DNA of 64,000 nucleotides, from assembly GCA_946480055.1 (NCBI GenBank), contig CAMLID010000013.1, forward strand, positions 9,764 to 73,763, given 5' to 3'. The first letter of the stretch is position 1, and each line of letters opens with the position of its first letter. The position numbers were made by a program, and so were the translations under genes. Below are positions 17,020 to 24,495 of this stretch, in pieces. Source of the stretch: an uncultured Lysobacter sp. (GTDB taxonomy: Bacteria; Pseudomonadota; Gammaproteobacteria; Xanthomonadales; Xanthomonadaceae). Below the pieces are notes generated by a model, which did not search any database, had not been told where the DNA came from, and saw nothing but the letters and a program-made list of their open reading frames with translations.

Positions 17020-17517
17020 TCAGCGGCAACGCAGGTGGCGTTCGCTGACGCCGAAGGACTGCGCGACCAGGCGCAGATCGTCGCCGGCGGCCATCGCGGC
17101 GCGGATCGCGATCCGGCGCAGGGCGATGAACACGCCCCAGGCGGAGGGGATTTCGACCGTGCCGGCCTCGCTGGCGTGGGCGAGCAGGCGCGCGTGGGTG
17201 GCTGCGCTCAGTTCGACCCCGAGCCGCTCGGCGAAGCCGCGGCGATCGCGCGGCACGTACACACGGCGCCCGCCCAAGGCGCGCACGAAGCGCAGCATGG
17301 CGCCGAAGCCGTCGTGACCGGCGATCTCGGCCGCGACCCAGGGCAGCGACGCCAGCACCGCGACGCGGTGTTCCTCGCAGAACGCGCACAGGGCGTCGAA
17401 GGCGGGCGTGGCCGGGGCGGGCAGGCCCAGGAACAGCGCCGCCGGCGCGTGCGCCACGACGGAGATGGCAGGCCGCAGGGCGGGCTCGGGCGGGTGCGAC
17501 GACGCGTAGGTGTCCAT
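17020..17517 (-). CDS. Mor-like DNA-binding protein
   Basis: A 165-residue protein. Residues 82-90 are GGRRVYVPR, followed by a helical region, and the C-terminus carries a helix-turn-helix (138-163, [26 protein letters not shown]). A GG-x-x-x-YVP strand followed by R-x-x-x-I and a terminal HTH is the layout of the Mor (middle operon regulator)/C activator family of Mu-like phages, hence the call. Similarity is by pattern only. An N-terminal 75-residue extension is unusual for Mor. Start at ATG 17517. No other phage gene is nearby, so it may be a domesticated regulator of the small flanking genes. Confidence 0.5.
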   Translation of the reverse strand: MDTYASSHPPEPALRPAISVVAHAPAALFLGLPAPATPAFDALCAFCEEHRVAVLASLPWVAAEIAGHDGFGAMLRFVRALGGRRVYVPRDRRGFAERLGVELSAATHARLLAHASEAGTVEIPSAWGVFIALRRIAIRAAMAAGDDLRLVAQSFGVSERHLRCR

Positions 17518-17668
17518 ACCGACCACAACGCCGCGCCGGCCGCGCCGTGAAGCGCAACGGGCGTGATCGGCAGCGCGTGAACACCGCCGTCTGCACGCCG
17601 CTTCCGCATACCGCCGCGCGCAGCGAGCGGCGATAACGGCGCTTCCATCCCACGCAACGGAGCCCGTC

Positions 17669-18109
17669 ATGCCCTACACCATCAACGCCGGCGCCGCGCC
17701 GCTGGCCATCGCCGAATGCCAGTGGGCGGCCGCCGCCAATGTCGCACCGACCGCCGGCGGCGACACCCAACCGACGATCCAGTTCACCGCCTTCACCTCC
17801 TGCATCGGCATCGCCGCGCAGAACAACAACGGCACCCAGGTGATCGGCGTGCATCTGGCGATCTACGACGCCGCCAACAATCAGTTCTCGGCCGCCGATG
17901 TGCCGACGGTGGTGGCGATCCTGCAGGGGCAGAACTACAACCCCAACTCCGTGTTCATCATCGGCGAGACCGCGGTCTGGCAGGCCTCGGTGCAGGCGGC
18001 GTACAACGCCCTGATCGCGGCGCTGCCGAACGCGCAGATCTATTCGCTGGCCGACGGCACGTACGGTGCCGGCATCAGCGCCGGCGGCGCGCTCGAACCG
18101 ACGTACTGA
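17669..18109 (+). CDS. Hypothetical protein with CheD/CNF-like Cys-His arrangement
   Basis: A 146-residue cytoplasmic protein of no family I recognise outright. Residues 40-62 read TAFTSCIGIAAQNNNGTQV plus IGVH. Cys45 follows a Ser and sits 17 residues before His62, and Thr40 precedes Cys45. CheD deamidases (catalytic Cys27 and His44 in Thermotoga, also 17 apart, in a G-S-C-V-x-V strand followed by an H on the next strand) have the same arrangement. The remainder is alpha/beta, ending AGGALEPTY. A glutamine deamidase fold is thus a testable hypothesis. It is divergent from the Mor-like gene (151 bases between starts). Confidence 0.58.
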   Translation: MPYTINAGAAPLAIAECQWAAAANVAPTAGGDTQPTIQFTAFTSCIGIAAQNNNGTQVIGVHLAIYDAANNQFSAADVPTVVAILQGQNYNPNSVFIIGETAVWQASVQAAYNALIAALPNAQIYSLADGTYGAGISAGGALEPTY

Positions 18110-18130
18110 CGTGGGGGGCGGCGCGGTACG

Positions 18131-19246
18131 ATGCGGGCCTTCCGCATCGTCCGCGCCGCCGTGTCCGCCCTCAGCCGTAAAGTCCTGCATGTCGACATGG
18201 ACGCGTTCTACGCGTCGGTCGAACAGCGCGACGATCCATCCCTGCGCGGCGTGCCGGTGGTGGTGGCCTGGCGCGGCGCGCGCTCGGTGGTGTGCGCGGC
18301 CAGCTACGAGGCGCGCGTGTTCGGGGTGCGCTCGGCGATGCCGGCGGTGCGCGCCGAACGCCTGTGCCCGCAGGCGGTGTTCGTGCCGCCGGATTTCGTG
18401 CGCTACAAGGCGGTCTCGCGCCAGGTGCGCGAGATCTTCGCCCGCCACACCGACCTGATCGAACCCTTGTCGCTGGACGAGGCCTACCTCGACGTCACCC
18501 GCACCAAAACCGGCCTGCCGTCGGCCACCGCCACCGCCGAGGCGATCCGCGACGCCATCCGCGCGGAGACCCGGCTGACCGCGTCGGCCGGAGTGGCGCC
18601 GAACAAATTCCTGGCCAAGATCGCGTCCGACTGGCGCAAGCCCGACGGCCTGTTCGTGATCCGTCCGCACCAGGTCGAAGCCTTCCTCGAACCCCTGCCG
18701 GTGGGCCGTCTGCCCGGTGTCGGCAAGGTGATGGAGGCCAAGCTGGCCGAGCTCGGCGTGCGCGTGGTCGCCGACCTGCGCGCATTGGGCGGGACCGCGC
18801 TGGAGCAGCGCTTCGGCCGCTGGGGCCGGCGCCTGCACGAGTTGTCGCTGGGCATCGACGAGCGCCCGGTCGAACCGGAGCGGCCGACCCTGCAGATCTC
18901 GGCCGAGGACACGTTCGCCAGCGATCTGCGCCTGGACGAACTCGAACCGCATATCCGCCGCCTCGCCGAGAAAACCTGGGCCGGCTACCGGCGCGAGCCC
19001 GGACGGCTGGCGCGCACGGTGGTGCTCAAGCTCAAGACCGCCGACTTCCGCACCCTCACCCGCAGCCTGACCCAGCCGGCGCCGCCCGCCAGCGAACAGG
19101 AGCTGGCCGACATCGCCTGCGCGTTGCGCGCGCGCGTCGAGCATCCGGCCGACACCTTGTATCGATTGGTCGGCGTAGGTTTGTCGGGCTTTGTCGATGA
19201 GGACGGCTACGTCGCTCAGTCCGATCTGTTCGCCATGGGTGAGTGA
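18131..19246 (+). CDS. dinB: DNA polymerase IV (Y-family)
   Basis: A 371-residue translesion polymerase. Catalytic acids are Asp22 and Asp24 (HVDMDAFYASVE), then Asp116 and Glu117 (SLDEAYLDVT). Palm, fingers (AASYEARVFGVRSAMP), thumb (LPGVGKVMEAKLAELG) and little-finger domains follow in order. The C-terminus has QSDLF (363-367), a beta-clamp-binding pentapeptide. Homologues begin near the RKVLHVDMDAF region, so an internal GTG at 18161 is a possible shorter start. I see no LexA box upstream. It is 21 bases downstream of the CheD-like gene, in the same direction, so read-through is possible. Confidence 0.93.
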   Translation: MRAFRIVRAAVSALSRKVLHVDMDAFYASVEQRDDPSLRGVPVVVAWRGARSVVCAASYEARVFGVRSAMPAVRAERLCPQAVFVPPDFVRYKAVSRQVREIFARHTDLIEPLSLDEAYLDVTRTKTGLPSATATAEAIRDAIRAETRLTASAGVAPNKFLAKIASDWRKPDGLFVIRPHQVEAFLEPLPVGRLPGVGKVMEAKLAELGVRVVADLRALGGTALEQRFGRWGRRLHELSLGIDERPVEPERPTLQISAEDTFASDLRLDELEPHIRRLAEKTWAGYRREPGRLARTVVLKLKTADFRTLTRSLTQPAPPASEQELADIACALRARVEHPADTLYRLVGVGLSGFVDEDGYVAQSDLFAMGE

Positions 19247-19335
19247 CGTGCGCGTTCCCGCAAGCTGTGGCGCGGCGACGATGCATCGTGCGCGAATCCG
19301 AGCCTTCGCGCACGATGCGGTGCGCCTTGCGGCTT

Positions 19336-19375
19336 ACCGCATCCTACGACCGCGTCGAGGGCCGTAGGATGCGGT
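19336..19375. repeat. 13-bp inverted repeat, dispersed hairpin element
   Basis: ACCGCATCCTACG at 19336-19348 pairs with CGTAGGATGCGGT at 19363-19375 around a 14-base loop. The sequence lies between the dinB and MBL hydrolase genes, which converge. The CCTACG/CGTAGG core recurs in a longer element at 33565-33641 and in single-arm copies near 34400 and 59580. It therefore belongs to a dispersed hairpin family. It may also serve as a bidirectional terminator here. Confidence 0.65.
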
Positions 19376-19460
19376 GGCAACCGCATCATCGCGATCACGA
19401 GCCACCGCGTAGGCTGCCGTGCGCCCGCGGCTTGCCGCATCGCGCGACCGCACCCGACGA

Positions 19461-20606
19461 TCAACGCGCCGTTCGCCACCACGCCGAAGTCGCTGGCGGC
19501 GCGTGCAGGTTCACCGGCGTGCCCATCACCGGCGTCAGCGTCTCCACGCCGGCGTTGCGCGCCAGTGCGGTGATGCGTTCCATCGGGTCGGTCCAGGCGT
19601 GCATGGCCAGGTCGAAGGTGCCGTTGTGGATCGGCAGCAGGCGCTGGCCGCGCAAATCCAGATGCGCCTGCAGAGTCTGCTCCGGCAGCATGTGCACGCC
19701 CGACCATTGCGGGTTGTAGGCGCCGCATTCGAGCAGGGTCAGATCGAACGGGCCGTACTTCTCGCCGATCGCCTTGAAGCCGTCGAAGTAGCCGGTATCG
19801 CCGCTGAAATACAGGTTCAGCGACGAGCTGCGGATCACCCACGAAGTCCACAGGGTCGGGTTGTCGGCGAACATCGCGCGCCCGGAGAAATGCTGCGAGG
19901 GCGTGGAGACGAAGCGTACACCGTCGATCGTGGTCGACTGCCACCAATCCAGCTGCTGCACTTTCGCCGCGTCCACGCCCCAGTCGATCAGCAGGTCGCC
20001 CACGCCCAGCGGCGCCAGGAAGTGTTCGGTCTTGGCCGCCAGTTCCAGCACCGCGGCCTTGTCGAGATGGTCGTAGTGGTCGTGCGACAGGATCACGCCC
20101 TTGATCGGCGGCAGCTGCGCGATCGTCATCGGCGGCGCATGGAAGCGCTTGGGACCGGCCCACTGCACCGGCGAGGCGCGTTCGGAGAACACCGGGTCGG
20201 TCAGCCAGAACGCGCCGTCAAGTTTGAGCAGCACGGTCGAATGGCCGAACCGCACCAGGCTGCCGTCCGGCGCGGCCAGCAGTTGCTCGCGGGTCAGCGT
20301 CGCCACCGGCGGTGCCGTTTCCGGCACGGTGTTGGCGGGCTTGTCGAAGGCGAAGCGCCAGAGCATCGCCGGCATTTCGCGCCAGCCCACGGTCTTGGGT
20401 TGGATCGGATTGCGGAAACTGCCGTCGCGGTACTGCGGCGAGTCGGGGTAGGCGGTGCTGCGGCAAGCGCTGAGCGAGAGTGCGGTCATGAGGGCGGTGA
20501 CGATCAATAGGAGGAGGAGCGCGCGGCGCGCGCGGTGTCGGCGCGGTCGACGCGCCGGAGCGATGGGTACCGGCCAGGCGCCCGCGGTGGGTTCGGGATC
20601 GGACAT
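19461..20606 (-). CDS. RomA/NAPE-PLD-like metallo-beta-lactamase fold lipoprotein
   Basis: A 381-residue protein with a basic N-terminus, a hydrophobic segment and a lipobox (TALSLSAC), suggesting a lipoprotein of the cell envelope. The hydrolase domain has the metal motif HDHYDHLDK, downstream STPSQHFSGRA, FSGDTGYF (metal Asp) and PIHNGTFDLAMHAW. This arrangement is that of RomA and N-acyl-phosphatidylethanolamine-hydrolysing phospholipase D proteins. Its substrate here is unknown; a phospholipid is the inference. Start at ATG 20606; the frame above it is the overlapping GNAT gene. It is the last gene of a tightly packed leftward set (4-base gap to GNAT). Confidence 0.87.
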   Translation of the reverse strand: MSDPEPTAGAWPVPIAPARRPRRHRARRALLLLLIVTALMTALSLSACRSTAYPDSPQYRDGSFRNPIQPKTVGWREMPAMLWRFAFDKPANTVPETAPPVATLTREQLLAAPDGSLVRFGHSTVLLKLDGAFWLTDPVFSERASPVQWAGPKRFHAPPMTIAQLPPIKGVILSHDHYDHLDKAAVLELAAKTEHFLAPLGVGDLLIDWGVDAAKVQQLDWWQSTTIDGVRFVSTPSQHFSGRAMFADNPTLWTSWVIRSSSLNLYFSGDTGYFDGFKAIGEKYGPFDLTLLECGAYNPQWSGVHMLPEQTLQAHLDLRGQRLLPIHNGTFDLAMHAWTDPMERITALARNAGVETLTPVMGTPVNLHAPPATSAWWRTAR

Positions 20607-20610
20607 GGCG

Positions 20611-21153
20611 TCAGCCGGGCTCGGCCGCGACCGGCAGCACGTAGCGCAGCGCTTCCATGCGGGTCGCGCGCCGCGGCAGGTCCAATGCGCGTGCGGCTTC
20701 GCTCCAGGCAGGCGCCTGCCACTGCAGGTTGATGCAGCCGAAGCGCTCGGCGGCCGCCAGCGCCTGTTCGAACAGCAGCGGCTCGAGCCCGTGCCCGCGC
20801 CAGGCCGCGCGCACGTACAGGCCTTCCAGGCACAGGTGGTAGGCGCGTTCCAGCAGCGAGAAGCCGACCGTGGCGCTGGCGTAGCCGGCGGCTTCGCCGT
20901 CGACGAAGGCGACCCAGGCCCAGGCCCGCAGCGGCGGTTCGAACAACGCTTCCTGCAGCTCCAGCAGGCCGTCGCGGGCATGGCCATAGGGCAGGCGCTC
21001 GAATGCGCTCTGTGCCGCGTGCTCTTCGCACAGGCTCAGCAATGCGGGCAGGTCGGCGCGTTGCACGCTGCGGGCATGCATGCCGGCGGGGGCGGCGACC
21101 AGGGCCAGACGGCTGCGCTCGGGCGTGTTCGCGGCGGGGGACGACAGGTTCAT
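20611..21153 (-). CDS. GNAT family N-acetyltransferase
   Basis: A 180-residue GNAT protein with one acetyltransferase domain. The acetyl-CoA motif is RAAWRGHGLEPLLFEQAL, preceded by a strand LCLEGLYV. FVDGEAAGYASATVGFSLL is the usual beta-hairpin before it. The last quarter ends in a basic helix. Start at ATG 21153 overlaps the stop of the lipoprotein gene by 4 nt, so it is translationally coupled to that gene and 4 bases ahead of the RomA-like hydrolase. All three are probably one operon. Substrate unknown. Confidence 0.87.
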   Translation of the reverse strand: MNLSSPAANTPERSRLALVAAPAGMHARSVQRADLPALLSLCEEHAAQSAFERLPYGHARDGLLELQEALFEPPLRAWAWVAFVDGEAAGYASATVGFSLLERAYHLCLEGLYVRAAWRGHGLEPLLFEQALAAAERFGCINLQWQAPAWSEAARALDLPRRATRMEALRYVLPVAAEPG

Positions 21154-21506
21154 ACCTCGGCTCCTAGATCGACGATTTCGGTTTCGCTGGCGGCCGGCGC
21201 GCACTGCTGCGCGCTACGGCGGGCGCCGACCAGCTGCAGGCGGCGCTGCGCGTCGGACAGCGCCGAGCTCGCCGACGCGTAGCGCACGCCGACCGCGATC
21301 GGCAGCACCGCCTTCCAGGCGCCGCGCCGGGCCCGGCTGGCGGCGTCGCGGGTGCGCTCGTTCAGGGCCTGCTCTTCGGCGAGGCGGTCGCAGTCGAGGG
21401 CGGCGATTTCGGCGATCGGGGTGCGGCTGCGCGGGATGGAGGCGCAGCCTGCGAGCAGCGCCGGGGTTAGGATCAGAGCCAAAACGGGACGAGACGACAC
21501 GAGCAT
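21150..21506 (-). CDS. Small lipoprotein of unknown function
   Basis: A 118-residue protein with a clear lipobox, LLAGC at about residues 17-21 (MLVSSRPVLALILTPALLAGC), so a periplasm-facing lipoprotein. The mature part is helical and rich in Ala, Arg and Glu (ALNERTRDAASRARRGAWK), with two further cysteines. I do not recognise a family. It is first in the lipoprotein-GNAT-hydrolase set and divergent from the OmpR-type regulator; the two share the intergenic region that holds the tandem TTTAAG boxes. Confidence 0.72.
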   Translation of the reverse strand: MLVSSRPVLALILTPALLAGCASIPRSRTPIAEIAALDCDRLAEEQALNERTRDAASRARRGAWKAVLPIAVGVRYASASSALSDAQRRLQLVGARRSAQQCAPAASETEIVDLGAEV

Positions 21507-21568
21507 GGCGATCTCCGTTCGATACGGCCCGTGGGGTGGGCCGGCACGATCGATCCTGCGCGCCGGGT

Positions 21569-21605
21569 TTTAAGAAGTTTTTAAAGGCTTTAAGAACTTC
21601 TTAAT
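21569..21605. promoter_or_regulatory. Tandem PmrA/QseB-type response regulator boxes
   Basis: Two copies of the hexamer-N5-hexamer box: TTTAAG-N5-TTTAAA (21569-21585) and TTTAAG-N5-CTTAAT (21589-21605). The half-sites are repeated every 11 or 9 bases. PmrA/QseB-type OmpR-family regulators bind (C/T)TTAA(G/T)-N5-(C/T)TTAA-like sites. Against a GC-rich background this AT-rich stretch stands out. It lies 68 bases upstream of the response regulator at 21673, which may therefore regulate its own gene, and within 65 bases of the divergent lipoprotein gene. Confidence 0.65.
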
Positions 21606-21672
21606 CGCACCGCGTCACGATCCGCACTCGCTCCATTCGCTCCCATCACGAAGTCCGGATACGGTTGCCGCA

Positions 21673-22338
21673 ATGAACATCCTGCTGGTCGAAGACGACG
21701 TCATGCTCGCCGAGGCGGTGCGCGACGGCCTGCGCCAGAACGGTTTCGAGGTCGATTGGGTCGGCGACGCCGGTCTGGCCAAGACCGCGCTGGTCGACCA
21801 CCACTACGCCGCGGTGCTGCTGGACCTGGGCCTGCCCGGCAGTTCCGGCCTGAGCGTGCTGTCGGCGCTGCGCGGCCGTTACGACGCCACCCCGGTGCTG
21901 ATCCTGACCGCGCGCGACAAGCTCAGCGACCGCATCGTCGGCCTCGACGCCGGCGCCGACGACTACATCGTCAAACCCTTCCAGCCCGACGAGCTGTACG
22001 CGCGGCTGCGCGCGGTGATGCGGCGCAGCCAGGGCCGGGTGTCGCCGGTGCTCAGCTGCGGCGGCCTGGTGCTGGATCCGGCGCGGCGCGAAGTCACCCG
22101 CGACGGCGAGCCGGTGACGCTGAGCGCGCACGAGTTCCGCACCCTGATGCTGCTGATGGAGCGCCAGGGCCGCGCGGTCACGCGCGAGCAGCTCGAAGAG
22201 GCCGTGTACGGCAGCTCCGGCACCATCGAGAGCAATACCATCGCGGTCTACGTGCACCAGCTGCGGCGCAAGCTCGGCGACGGCGTGATCGCGACCGTGC
22301 ACGGCTACGGCTACCGCATCGGCGGCACGCCGGCATGA
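21673..22338 (+). CDS. OmpR-family response regulator
   Basis: A 221-residue regulator. The receiver domain has Asp51 (VLLDLGLPG), a VEDDVML acidic pocket at 6-12 and the invariant Lys in DDYIVKPFQPDEL. The winged-helix DNA-binding domain has the usual HEFRTLMLLMERQGRAV and SNTIAVYVHQLRRKLG and HGYGYRIGG ending. It resembles the QseB/PmrA/TctD subgroup. Its stop overlaps the kinase start (ATGA), so the two are coupled. A tandem hexamer box 68 bases upstream fits autoregulation. Confidence 0.93.
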   Translation: MNILLVEDDVMLAEAVRDGLRQNGFEVDWVGDAGLAKTALVDHHYAAVLLDLGLPGSSGLSVLSALRGRYDATPVLILTARDKLSDRIVGLDAGADDYIVKPFQPDELYARLRAVMRRSQGRVSPVLSCGGLVLDPARREVTRDGEPVTLSAHEFRTLMLLMERQGRAVTREQLEEAVYGSSGTIESNTIAVYVHQLRRKLGDGVIATVHGYGYRIGGTPA

Positions 22339-23711
22339 GGACGCGTTCGCTGCGTTGGCGTCTGACCTGGGTGCTGCTCAAGGCGGTGATGGTGGCGTGG
22401 GTGGTGTGGATGGGCTGCCAGGTCTGGCAGCAGCGCAGCGAGCGCACCGGCCTGTGGGACGCGTCCCTGCGCGACATCGCGGTGCAGATCCTGGGTTCGA
22501 TGCCCGAAGGCCTGCAGACCCTCACCCCGCGCGAGCGTCAACCTGTGCCCGAAGGTGCCCGCGACTGGAAAATGAGCTTTCAGGTCTGGGCCGGCGGCCG
22601 CAACGTGGTCTATTCCCAGGCCGCGCCGCTGCAGCCCTTGAAACCGGATTTCCGCGACGGCTTCGCGACCCGCCAGATCGACGGCGAGCGCTGGCGCGTC
22701 TACAGCGTGGCCGATCCGCGCCGCGGCATCGTGGTCCAGGTCGGGCGCTCCAAATACCAGATCGTCAACGAGATGCGGCATTGGATCGGCTGGAGCCTGC
22801 TCGCCGCAGTGCTGATCTTCGCGCTGTTCGGCATCGCGGTGTGGGGCGTGATCGGACGCTCGCTGCGGCCGCTGACCGCGCTGCGCAACACCCTGATGGA
22901 GCGCAAGCCGCTGGACCTCACGCCGCTGTCCGCGCCCGGCTTGCCCAGCGAGTTCCGGCCGCTGGTCGACGCCTTCAACGGCCAGCTCGAGCGCGTCGAC
23001 AACGCGGTCCAGCACGAACGCCGCTTCATCTCCGATGCCGCGCACGAGCTGCGCACGCCGCTGGCGGTGCTGACCGCGCACGCCGACCTGGCGCTGCGCG
23101 CCGAAACCATCGAGGAGAAGAACGCCGCGCTGCAGCGGCTCGCCGCCGGCGTGCAGCGCAGCGCGCGACTGTCGGAGCAGCTGCTGGACATGGCGCGATT
23201 GGACGCCGGCGTGGATGCCGCGCCGCTGCTGCCGGTGTCGTTGTCGGAACTGGTGGTGCTGGTGGTGCGGGACTTCGAAACCCTGGCCCGCGATCGCCGC
23301 CAGCGCGTAAGCCTGCAGTCCGAGCCCTGCAGGATCCTGGGGGACGTCGACCAACTCGGCATCCTGCTGCGCAATCTGATCGACAACGCGGTCCGCTACG
23401 CCGGCATGGACGGCCAGGTCGCGGTGTCCTGTCTGCAGGCGACCCGCGACGGCGTGGCTGGGGTCGAGCTGCGCGTGGCCGACAACGGCCCGGGCGTGCC
23501 CGAGGCCGACCGCAACCGCATCTTCGACCGCTTCTTCCGCGTGCCCGGCCAGTCCACGCCCGGACGCGCCGACAGCGGCAGCGGCATCGGCCTGTCGCTG
23601 GTGGCGCGCATCGCCCAGATCCACGGTGCGAGCCTGCATCCCTGCGACGGTATCGACGGCTGCGGCTTCTGTATCGCAGTGTTCTTCCCGCGCGCGCCCG
23701 ACCTGCCGTGA
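22335..23711 (+). CDS. Membrane sensor histidine kinase
   Basis: A 458-residue kinase with two membrane segments (about 10-30 and 151-173) enclosing a periplasmic sensor of about 120 residues. A HAMP-like linker (GRSLRPLTALRNTL) follows. HisKA has His237 (SDAAHELRTPLAVL). HATPase_c has the N-box LIDNAVRYAG, G1 DNGPGVP and G2 SGSGIGLSLV. The domain order is that of QseC/PmrB-type partners of the OmpR-type regulator encoded immediately before. ATG at 22335 overlaps the regulator's TGA. The stimulus is unknown. Confidence 0.92.
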   Translation: MRTRSLRWRLTWVLLKAVMVAWVVWMGCQVWQQRSERTGLWDASLRDIAVQILGSMPEGLQTLTPRERQPVPEGARDWKMSFQVWAGGRNVVYSQAAPLQPLKPDFRDGFATRQIDGERWRVYSVADPRRGIVVQVGRSKYQIVNEMRHWIGWSLLAAVLIFALFGIAVWGVIGRSLRPLTALRNTLMERKPLDLTPLSAPGLPSEFRPLVDAFNGQLERVDNAVQHERRFISDAAHELRTPLAVLTAHADLALRAETIEEKNAALQRLAAGVQRSARLSEQLLDMARLDAGVDAAPLLPVSLSELVVLVVRDFETLARDRRQRVSLQSEPCRILGDVDQLGILLRNLIDNAVRYAGMDGQVAVSCLQATRDGVAGVELRVADNGPGVPEADRNRIFDRFFRVPGQSTPGRADSGSGIGLSLVARIAQIHGASLHPCDGIDGCGFCIAVFFPRAPDLP

Positions 23712-23814
23712 ACGACCCGGTGCCGTGAATTCGCAAGTCAGGCTACTGACAGCAGGCTGGCAGCAGCCCAGGCGCAGTCTGTGCCGGTGCGATCGGCACG
23801 GGCGGAGCGCCAGC

Positions 23815-24429
23815 ATGGACCGGCAACGACGACGAATCCTGCAATGGGGCGTGGCCGCCCAGGCGGCGGCGATCGCCGCCGCGCTGCCCGCGACCGCCGT
23901 GCTCGCGCACGCCGCCACCACTTCCTCGACAGGACGCCCCGCCATGTCCGATCAAGACGACCGCCACGACGGCCGCCACGATTTCGACTTCTATCACGGC
24001 CGCTGGCAGGTCAAGAATCGCCGCCTCAAGGAGCGCCTGGCCGGCAGCGACGAGTGGATCGAGTTCGATGCCATCGACGAATGCAAACCGGTGCTCGGCG
24101 GCCTGGGCAGCATGGACCGTTACACCACCGACTGGGGCGGCGGCATCGTCGGCATGGCGCTGCGCCTGTACCGGCCGCAGACCCGGCAGTGGTACGTGTA
24201 TTGGGCCAGCGACCGCGACGGCGTGCTGGAACCGCCGCTGATCGGCGTCTTCCGCGACGGCGTCGGCACGTTCGAAGGCCAGGAAGCGCACCAGGGCCGG
24301 ATGCTGCCCTCGCGCGCGGTCTGGTCGGACATCAGCGCACGCAGCCTGCGCTGGGAACAGGCGCTGTCGCCCGACGGCGGCAAGACCTGGGAAACCAACT
24401 GGGTGATGCACATGACCCGGCTGGCCTGA
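23815..24429 (+). CDS. DUF1579-like protein with Tat-type leader
   Basis: A 204-residue protein that begins MDRQRRRILQWGVAAQAAAI, a twin-arginine-like leader with a hydrophobic stretch, so export by Tat or Sec is likely. If translation started at the internal ATG 23944 it would be cytoplasmic. Residues from HDFDFYHGRWQVKNRRL onward form a small beta-barrel-like domain of the DUF1579 type, with LGGLGSMDRY, RQWYVYWASDRDGVLEPP and GKTWETNW. The next gene carries a close paralogue of this domain. Function unknown. Confidence 0.72.
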   Translation: MDRQRRRILQWGVAAQAAAIAAALPATAVLAHAATTSSTGRPAMSDQDDRHDGRHDFDFYHGRWQVKNRRLKERLAGSDEWIEFDAIDECKPVLGGLGSMDRYTTDWGGGIVGMALRLYRPQTRQWYVYWASDRDGVLEPPLIGVFRDGVGTFEGQEAHQGRMLPSRAVWSDISARSLRWEQALSPDGGKTWETNWVMHMTRLA

Positions 24430-24495
24430 GCGCCGCATCACCGCCCGCGAAAATCCCGTGAACCCCACGCGCGCAAGCGCGCAGCGAGACATGTC

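Noticed and set aside
17020..17517. Prophage remnant
   Set aside because: Only the Mor-like fold suggests phage origin; no integrase, structural or lysis gene or attachment repeat is present, so I do not call a prophage.
16982..19144. A 720-codon minus-strand open frame opposite dinB
   Set aside because: It runs through dinB, the CheD-like gene and the Mor-like gene in a different frame and has no domain. Not a gene.
23626..23814. Upstream extension of the DUF1579-like gene
   Set aside because: It overlaps the end of the sensor kinase gene in another frame and adds no leader; the Tat-like leader begins at 23815.
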